DNA from: Alphaproteobacteria bacterium
Lineage (GTDB): Bacteria; Pseudomonadota; Alphaproteobacteria; UBA9219
DNA length: 13,407 nucleotides
Direction: 5' to 3'
Assembly (NCBI GenBank): GCA_028693775.1
Contig: JAQUUS010000010.1
Coordinates: 1-13,407 of the forward strand
Position numbers and translations under genes: made by a program. The first letter of the stretch is position 1. Each line of letters opens with the position of its first letter. Positions 6,050 through 11,638 of the stretch are shown piece after piece. The notes under the pieces are model-generated. The model was given only the letters and a program-made list of their open reading frames with translations. It had not been told where the DNA came from and did not search any database.

Positions 6050-7909
6050 TTATTGGCCCCAAATCGCTGCGCAATCCGCCAATCCGGCTCTGATACCGGC
6101 TTGAATAGCCGAATTGGTCGTGGCGTTGGTCCCTGTCTTGAAATCGTAGTACACGATGTGCTTTGCGCCCAACTGGCAGAAGTACTTGGTCTGGCTTTGG
6201 ACCTGAGCTGCCGTAGGAACGGTGTAGCCATACATACCGCCGTAGCTCTGCGGGATGCCGACCAAAGGCGTCGTGCTTGGATTCCAACCGTTTTGTTTTA
6301 GTGCCGCAACGATGTTTGCAAGGTTTGTCATCGGCACCTTGTTGGTTCCCCAAGGATAGAGGTAGACGCCTACCATGTCGCATCCGGACGGCGAGAAGTT
6401 TGCGGCAAATTTGGCGTAGCCGCTAACCGAACCTCCGTAGCCCGTATTGCCGGTAAATCCGCAGATTGCATATTTGCCGGGCGTATATTGATGAACAAGC
6501 GCCGTCATTTTCTGCAGAGGGATTTTGGCCGTCCCGAAGTCGGTATACCAGTCGTCAATCATCCAGTATCCAACAATCGTGGATTTAAGCGTCGAATTGG
6601 AGGCGACATATTTGACGTGCGTGGTCATATCGGCCAGCAGGGTCGTCAGATTGCCGTCTTCATGATAGCGACGGATCAATTGATCGGGGATGTCGTCAAT
6701 CAGTTTGATCCCTGCCGAAGCAGCTCTGTTTGCATAAGTAAGTAGAGAGCTATGCGCTGCGTTCAACCCGCTCGAGATGGACACATAGTTCATGGCGGCA
6801 TTCATGTTCAGATTTTTAATGACGCCCATGGAGGTTGCACTGTAAGCCCCGAACCCGCCGAGAATATGGCCAGAATAGTTGGCCGCAGCCCCGGAGGAGG
6901 AGGAACTGGAGCTGGAAGTGTCCGAGCTATCCGAGCCGGACGAAGAGCTGTCGCTATCGTCTGTGCCCGTAAAGAGCGAAGAGGACGTCGAACCGCTAGT
7001 CGCATCGGAGCCTGACGAAGATGTGCTCGCAAGATCGGCGACGTTGCAGGACGAGGCGCTCAAAGCAACGGCTGGCGAAATGGGACAGCCGCCCGTGTGG
7101 ATAGTTCCGCCCGAAACCAGCGCAATGTTAACTGGCAGGTTATAGATGGTGTTGTTGCAGTTATAAACCGACGCACTCGCCGTTTTTACCTCGATACCCG
7201 TATAGCCGGTATCGTTCGCTTCGCGGGTGATGTTGTTGTTAATCACATACATCGGCCCCGAGTTTTTGTTGGCGCGAGCGCCGCTGTTGCCGAAAACGCG
7301 CATGCAGTTGTTGGTCACATACGTCGTGCCGGTATTGGTGATCGCCACGATATCGTGGCCAGGGCGGCGGAAAATATTGTCGTGAATGTTCAGGTTTTTC
7401 GAATCCACGGCATTGATAATATCGTCCCAGTTATCATGGAGATACATGTTGTCGATCTCGACGTTTGTCACGCCCGAGAGAGCAAACATGATGTAGTAGT
7501 TATGACCCCATGCGTTCGAGGCCGAATAGGGAGCGATGTTATTGTCGCGATTGCCGTCGATCTCGAAGCCCGTGATGCGAACGTTCTTGACGTTGGTGCC
7601 GCGGATAATGCTCTTGCCTTGGGCCCAGTTGACGCCAGATGCAACCTTGATAACCGCGCCTCTGTCTCCTTCGAGAGTGGTGCCGCAATTGAGGACGATC
7701 GTGTCATTGATAAGATAGGTCCCGGCGTTCAAGTGAACGACGCCGCCGCTTTTAAGCGCGGCATTGATCTGTTTTGTATTGGTGCCTGGACAAGTCGTGG
7801 GATTCAAAACTGTCTTGGCCCAAGAGGAATGCATGGACAGTGCCATCAAGCATACTCCTACAGCCAAAAATGAGAATACCTTTGCCGACACACGCGCCCC
7901 TGTAATCAT
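6050..7909 (-). CDS. Secreted beta-helix / TIM-barrel protein (copy A)
   Basis: 619 residues, ATG 7909 preceded by a purine-rich AGGGGGG. Residues 1-31 are a Sec signal peptide (FSFLAVGVCLMALSM, predicted cut after SWA). Residues 34-293 form a right-handed parallel beta-helix of the pectate-lyase-like type: QINAALKSGGVVHLNAGTY at the start, then rungs such as VRITGFEIDGN, VEIDNMYLHD, LNIHDNIFRRPGHD, TYVTNNCMRV, MYVINNNIT, ending SCNVADL. Residues 294-345 are a Ser/Asp-rich linker. Residues 346-619 look like a TIM barrel with eight candidate strands: HILGGFG, AAMNYV, IKLIDDI, VGYWMIDDW (447-454), KYAICGF, MVGVYLYPW, PLVGIPQSYGG and HIVYYDF. D452 or D453 at the end of strand 4 is where clan-A glycosidases carry the acid. 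It is probably exported and acts on polysaccharide; substrate unknown. Copy B lies directly upstream. Confidence 0.9.
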   Translation of the reverse strand: MITGARVSAKVFSFLAVGVCLMALSMHSSWAKTVLNPTTCPGTNTKQINAALKSGGVVHLNAGTYLINDTIVLNCGTTLEGDRGAVIKVASGVNWAQGKSIIRGTNVKNVRITGFEIDGNRDNNIAPYSASNAWGHNYYIMFALSGVTNVEIDNMYLHDNWDDIINAVDSKNLNIHDNIFRRPGHDIVAITNTGTTYVTNNCMRVFGNSGARANKNSGPMYVINNNITREANDTGYTGIEVKTASASVYNCNNTIYNLPVNIALVSGGTIHTGGCPISPAVALSASSCNVADLASTSSSGSDATSGSTSSSLFTGTDDSDSSSSGSDSSDTSSSSSSSSGAAANYSGHILGGFGAYSATSMGVIKNLNMNAAMNYVSISSGLNAAHSSLLTYANRAASAGIKLIDDIPDQLIRRYHEDGNLTTLLADMTTHVKYVASNSTLKSTIVGYWMIDDWYTDFGTAKIPLQKMTALVHQYTPGKYAICGFTGNTGYGGSVSGYAKFAANFSPSGCDMVGVYLYPWGTNKVPMTNLANIVAALKQNGWNPSTTPLVGIPQSYGGMYGYTVPTAAQVQSQTKYFCQLGAKHIVYYDFKTGTNATTNSAIQAGIRAGLADCAAIWGQ

Positions 7910-8033
7910 CTAGCCCCCCTGCGGTTAAAGTCCAGATAGACAGCTTTATAGTACAATCCTAGTAAAATTTGTTTAAATTTCGACTAATTTCAAAGAAATT
8001 TTCCCTCGAAAACAGGGGATTAAGAATGCTTTT
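6875..8033 (-). repeat. Duplicated 5' module, copy A
   Basis: Upstream region, signal peptide, beta-helix and linker of copy A are duplicated in copy B (8980-10138). The beta-helix part is about 91% identical in protein by eye and similarly close in DNA. Similarity continues through the upstream region to the shared decamer GAATGCTTTT (plus strand 8024-8033), about 115 bases before the start codon. Confidence 0.8.
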
Positions 8034-8081
8034 GCCGGTAGCGACAACAATTATGCGTACTTTCCCCAACAAAAACAAAAA

Positions 8082-8149
8082 GGGGCAGGGAACCGCCGAC
8101 CGGTTGCCTGAAACCGGCCGAGCGATTCCCCGCCCCGTGGCTTTTTTTT
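8082..8149 (-). terminator. Large terminator of beta-helix copy B, possibly bidirectional
   Basis: GGGGC (8082-8086) pairs with GCCCC (8132-8136). GGGAA (8088-8092) pairs with TTCCC (8126-8130), and an inner CCGGTT/AACCGG (8100-8105/8112-8117) completes a long three-part hairpin. On the minus strand it is followed by TTTTTGTTTTTGTT, ending the copy B transcript. A T8 run (8142-8149) on the other side could serve plus-strand transcription. Confidence 0.85.
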
Positions 8150-8157
8150 GAAGGGTC

Positions 8158-10011
8158 CTATTCCCCCCAAATTTGCTTGCAAGCCTTCAAGCCGGCCTTG
8201 ATTCCAGACTGGATCGTAGAGCTTGTGGCTGCATTGGTTCCGGTCCTGAAATCATAGAAAAGCATGTGCTTTGCGCCGAGCTGGCAGAAGTACTTGGTTT
8301 GCTTTTCGACCTGCGCGGCAGAGGGAACCGAATATCCGTACATACCGCCGTAGCTCTGAGGCATGCCCATAAAGGGAGTTTCGTTGATGTTCCAATCGAA
8401 CTTCTTGAAAGCCTCCAATATGTTGGCAAGGTTGGTCATTGGCGGCTTGCCCGATCCCCAGGGATAGAGATAAACGCCCAGAATATCGCATCCCGCCGGA
8501 GAGAAGTTCGAGGCGAAGTCCAGATAGCCGCTAACCGAGCTGCCATACCCCGTATTTCCGGACACGCCGCAGATGGCATATTTTCCCGGTGTATACTTGC
8601 GGATGAGAGCGGTCATTTTTTGCAGAGCGGTTTTGGCCTTGCCCAGATCCGTATGCCAGTCGCCAATCATGTAGTAGCCGAGGATTTTCGACCTGACGCT
8701 GTCATTGGCCGCAATATATTTGACATGGGCAGTCATATTGGAAACCAATTTGTTCAAGTCCCAGTCTTCCTTGTATTGGGCCAGCAACTGATGCGGAATG
8801 TCGTCAATAAGCATAAGGCCGTTGTTGGAGGCCCTGTTTGCCATACTGACCAGCCGTGTCTGCATAGAGCTCAAAGTGCCGCTGGTGTTGTAGTTCATGA
8901 CAGTATTGCCGCCGATTGCCTTAACGGCCACCATCTCCGAATCTTTCGAAGCGTTAAATCCGCCGATGATATGAAGGCTGGCGGGAATAGACGCCGTCGT
9001 AGCTGACGAAGAGGTGTCGCTATCTGAGCTGGACGAAGAAGACGAAGAGCTGTCGCTATCGTCGCTGTCCGTAAAGAGCGAAGAAGAAGTCGACCCGCTG
9101 GTCGTGTCCGAGCTTGACGAAGACGTGCTCGCAAGATCGGCGACGTTACAGGACGAAGCGCTCAACGCAACAGCCGGCGAAATTGGGCAGCCACCCGTGT
9201 GGATCGTGCCGCCCGAAACCAGCGCAATACTCATCGGAAGATTATAGATGGTATTGTTGCAGTTATAAACCGACGCGCTCGATGTTTTGACCTCGATGCC
9301 CGCATAACCGGTATCGTTCGTCTCGCGAGTGATATTGTTGTTAATCACATACATCGGCCCCGAGCCCTTGTTGGCGCGAGCGCCGCTGTTGCCGAAAACG
9401 CGCATGCAGTTGTTAGTCACATACGTCGAGCAGGTGTTGGTGATCGCCACGATGTCATGGCCGGGGCGGCGGAAAATGTTGTCGTGAATGTTCAGGTTTT
9501 TGGAATTCACGGCATTGATCATGTCGTCCCAGCTATCGTGGAGATACATATTGTCGATCTCGACGTTGGTCGCGCCCGAGAGAGCGAACATAATGTAGTA
9601 GTTGTGACCCCATGCATTCGAAGCTGAATAGGGGGCTGTGTTATTGTCGCGGTTGCCGTCGATCTCGAAGCCCGTGATGCGAACGTTCTTGACGTTGGTG
9701 CCGCTGATAATGCTCTTGCCCTGAGGCCAGTTGGCACCGGAAACGACTTTAATAACCGCGCCTCTGTCGCCTTCGAGGGTCGTCCCGCAATTGAGAACGA
9801 TAGTTCCGTCGATAAGATAAGTCCCGGCGTTCAAGTGAACGACGCCGCCGTTTTTAAGCGCGGCATTGATCTGTTTAGTGTTGGTCGCCGGACAAGTGGT
9901 GGGATTCAATACTGTCTTGGCCCAGGAAGGATGTGTGGACACAGCCAACAAACAAACCCCGATTGCTAAAAACGAAAAAAACCTACCGGACACACGCCCC
10001 CCTGTAATCAT
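8158..10011 (-). CDS. Secreted beta-helix / TIM-barrel protein (copy B)
   Basis: 617 residues, ATG 10011 behind GAGGGGG. Same layout as copy A: signal peptide 1-31 (cut after SWA), beta-helix about 34-293 ending SCNVADL, Ser/Asp-rich linker 294-344 with a long Ser run, and TIM-barrel-like domain about 345-617. The beta-helix is nearly the same as in copy A, but the C-terminal domain is only about 60% identical by eye. The strand-4 motif is YMIGDW here (D451, W452) against WMIDDW in copy A, so the second Asp is the conserved acid. PQSYGGMYG, LYPWG, TPGKYAICG and KYFCQLGAKH are shared exactly. An extra cysteine appears in the helix (NTCSTYV against NTGTTYV). It probably acts outside the cytoplasm, with the helix binding or cutting polysaccharide; enzymatic function is not proven. 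It has its own terminator at 8082-8149. Confidence 0.9.
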   Translation of the reverse strand: MITGGRVSGRFFSFLAIGVCLLAVSTHPSWAKTVLNPTTCPATNTKQINAALKNGGVVHLNAGTYLIDGTIVLNCGTTLEGDRGAVIKVVSGANWPQGKSIISGTNVKNVRITGFEIDGNRDNNTAPYSASNAWGHNYYIMFALSGATNVEIDNMYLHDSWDDMINAVNSKNLNIHDNIFRRPGHDIVAITNTCSTYVTNNCMRVFGNSGARANKGSGPMYVINNNITRETNDTGYAGIEVKTSSASVYNCNNTIYNLPMSIALVSGGTIHTGGCPISPAVALSASSCNVADLASTSSSSSDTTSGSTSSSLFTDSDDSDSSSSSSSSSDSDTSSSATTASIPASLHIIGGFNASKDSEMVAVKAIGGNTVMNYNTSGTLSSMQTRLVSMANRASNNGLMLIDDIPHQLLAQYKEDWDLNKLVSNMTAHVKYIAANDSVRSKILGYYMIGDWHTDLGKAKTALQKMTALIRKYTPGKYAICGVSGNTGYGSSVSGYLDFASNFSPAGCDILGVYLYPWGSGKPPMTNLANILEAFKKFDWNINETPFMGMPQSYGGMYGYSVPSAAQVEKQTKYFCQLGAKHMLFYDFRTGTNAATSSTIQSGIKAGLKACKQIWGE

Positions 10012-10138
10012 AGAGCCCCCTCGTGCTTCAAATCAGATGATATATCCCATAATATAAGCATGATCGAATATGTTGAATTTTTCTCTAATTTTATAGAAAA
10101 GAGTTTCTCAGGATGGGGCATATTTTGTGAATGCTTTT
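8980..10138 (-). repeat. Duplicated 5' module, copy B
   Basis: Partner of the 6875-8033 repeat. Similarity runs from the upstream decamer GAATGCTTTT (10129-10138) through the signal peptide and beta-helix to the linker, then falls sharply at the C-terminal domain. The upstream regions align with gaps, sharing CTAATTT, AGAAA and the decamer. Confidence 0.8.
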
Positions 10139-10233
10139 TCGTTAGAGAAAAGAAGCTCAATCATCGATCGGCGGCGAGGGGGGGGGCAAAAAACGGCTTT
10201 TTGACCGAAAATCCATAATCAATTCAGGAAGAC
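10012..10233. other. Region upstream of beta-helix copy B
   Basis: It is AT-rich and should contain the copy B promoter. A -10-like TATTAT (minus strand, about 10050) has only a weak -35 partner. Further out lie a nine-G tract (10178-10186) and an A/T dyad CAAAAA-ACGGC-TTTTTG just beyond it. No gene is seen. Confidence 0.5.
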
Positions 10234-10266
10234 AAAAAATGCGCGGCAAATTGTTTTGCCGCGCAT
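10234..10266 (-). terminator. Rho-independent terminator of the M48 peptidase gene
   Basis: A perfect 12-bp stem (ATGCGCGGCAAA 10239-10250, TTTGCCGCGCAT 10255-10266) with a 4-base loop. On the minus strand it is followed by a run of six T (plus-strand A-run from 10234; the first base also pairs in the stem). It lies 24 bases after the peptidase stop. Confidence 0.95.
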
Positions 10267-10289
10267 GATGTGAACCGAGCCAAGTTGGC

Positions 10290-11426
10290 CTATGCAGCTT
10301 CCGGTGAAGCGGACTCCAGCCTCCGAACCATCTTGCGCAGCCTTTTGCAACGATGAGACGTTGTCGGATGTGTCGAAGTAGGTTCCAATGCCCATGCTTT
10401 GAAACGCATGAATTTTTTGCGGCCTTGAGCGGTTTCAAGGGAGTCTCCTTTTTCATAGCTAATATCGTCTATTTGCATATCTTCCAGCGTTCTAAGCGCC
10501 GAGCACAAAGCCCTTGGTTTTCCAGTGACTTCGGCGCCGATACGATCGGCCTGATACTCGCAGTAACGGGAGTCCCTCAAGGCAAAGTATTTAGATGCCA
10601 TAGTAAGGCCTGTGGCCAAGCCCCATGCAGCAATGATGTCATATCTGCCCTTTGCTGCCGAAAAGGCGAAAATAGCACCGGTTTTCGCAACATAAGAGGT
10701 TTTCTCAATGATTTTCTTCTGAGTTTCATTTTTACTTTTAAACCCGAGTCTGCCCAGGCCGATCTGTGCCGCGACTTCGCCGCAAACACCGACGAGATAA
10801 GCCTCAAAACCAACCCAGCTCGTCAAAAATTTGAGCGTGTAGTTGACCGACCCCGCAATTTGAGCGGCTGAAGACACGGAATTGATTGTAATGTGGCGTT
10901 TGGCATGACCGGCTCTTGCATGTCCGAGTTCATGGCCCAGAACGGCAACTTCCTCTTCGCTCGATAAATTTGTCAAAAGCTTGTTCGACGTTAACAGGCC
11001 AAATGAGTTGATCCCGTAAACAGCGGCATTGGCATATTTGCAGAAAACTTCGCTAAAGGCCTCTTTAATAGGCTGGCCTCTATAACGCCATTTGTTGTCG
11101 CCAAAAACAAACAAGTTTGGAGTTTTCTTAAGTCTCAGCTTTTCCGACATTTTTTGAATATCGGCTCTCAATTCCTCGGACCCTGCCGGAAGCTGGGACG
11201 CTGGCGTATTCTCAAATTCAGATTCCATCTGCTTGTAAAGGAAGCCGCTGATGCCTCTTACAATAAGATAAGACGTTCCAAGGGCTGCGCCTGCGATATA
11301 CGGATTGGTATAATGAGCCGCAACGGCAAGCGTACCGACCGACCCGAGGCCATTAATTACGAAATTCACTCTATCCGAGAACGTATTAATTCTTGGTTTG
11401 AATTCAACAGGTTGATTTGTCGTCAT
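10290..11426 (-). CDS. M48-family zinc metallopeptidase, membrane protein
   Basis: 378 residues, ATG 11426 with AGGAAG nine bases upstream. M48 peptidases (HtpX/Ste24/Oma1 type) are zinc endopeptidases in membrane quality control or protein processing. The zinc motif is H165-E-L-G-H169 (VAVLGHELGHARAGH); the third ligand is E290 in CEYQADRIGAEV. The C-terminal part carries STHPTTSHRCKRL, the usual M48 ending. Hydrophobic segments at about 24-60, 185-225 and 245-285 suggest inner-membrane anchoring, with the first replacing a cleavable signal peptide. All catalytic residues are present. The N-terminal part (SEELRADIQKMSEKLRLKKTPNLFVF) is also typical. The gene lies between exported beta-helix genes on the same strand, with its own terminator. 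A processing role for those proteins is possible but unproven. It is more like general M48 proteins than true HtpX, so no symbol is given. Confidence 0.93.
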   Translation of the reverse strand: MTTNQPVEFKPRINTFSDRVNFVINGLGSVGTLAVAAHYTNPYIAGAALGTSYLIVRGISGFLYKQMESEFENTPASQLPAGSEELRADIQKMSEKLRLKKTPNLFVFGDNKWRYRGQPIKEAFSEVFCKYANAAVYGINSFGLLTSNKLLTNLSSEEEVAVLGHELGHARAGHAKRHITINSVSSAAQIAGSVNYTLKFLTSWVGFEAYLVGVCGEVAAQIGLGRLGFKSKNETQKKIIEKTSYVAKTGAIFAFSAAKGRYDIIAAWGLATGLTMASKYFALRDSRYCEYQADRIGAEVTGKPRALCSALRTLEDMQIDDISYEKGDSLETAQGRKKFMRFKAWALEPTSTHPTTSHRCKRLRKMVRRLESASPEAA

Positions 11427-11580
11427 CTAAAATATCTTCCTACTAATCTAATGTGAGAAATGCCCAATCCCTATAATGGACGAGAGAATATAGCAAAATA
11501 TAAGCAGAAAGTGTGACAACGATATACTTGCATAACTGCGTCTCAAGGCCCTTTGGTAAGCTTTTCTAACAGATTGAGAA
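11427..11580. other. Region upstream of the M48 gene
   Basis: Short AT-rich spacer. On the minus strand a TTGTCA (11519-11514) is followed about 18 bases later by TGCTAT, a weak promoter candidate. No gene or repeat is seen. Confidence 0.3.
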
Positions 11581-11616
11581 CGCAAAATAAAAACGCGGGG
11601 GATTACTCCCCCGCGT
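11581..11616 (-). terminator. Rho-independent terminator of the third beta-helix gene
   Basis: ACGCGGGGGA (11593-11602) and TCCCCCGCGT (11607-11616) form a perfect 10-bp stem with loop TTAC. The minus-strand continuation is TTTATTTTG. It lies 22 bases after the stop of the beta-helix gene. Confidence 0.92.
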
Positions 11617-11638
11617 CTATATAATCAAGGTATTAACC

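Noticed and set aside
6900..7000. Simple tandem repeat or CRISPR-like array in the Ser-rich coding stretches
   Set aside because: Serine is encoded by mixed codons without a fixed period, and there are no repeat-spacer units.
7097..7873. 258-codon plus-strand open frame, and similar ones at 8173-9006 and 9199-9627
   Set aside because: Antisense shadows of the beta-helix genes. They recur at the equivalent position in both copies only because the copies are duplicates, and their composition (Val, Ile, Arg, Asp rich without pattern) is that of a reverse frame.
7850..7909. Lipoprotein signal in copies A and B (VGVC near residue 20)
   Set aside because: The residue before Cys is Val, not Gly, Ala or Ser, and the Cys sits inside the hydrophobic core with a good Ala-x-Ala-like site (SWA) downstream.
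10157..10456. 99-codon minus-strand frame
   Set aside because: It overlaps the C-terminus of the M48 gene in another frame and runs through its terminator hairpin.
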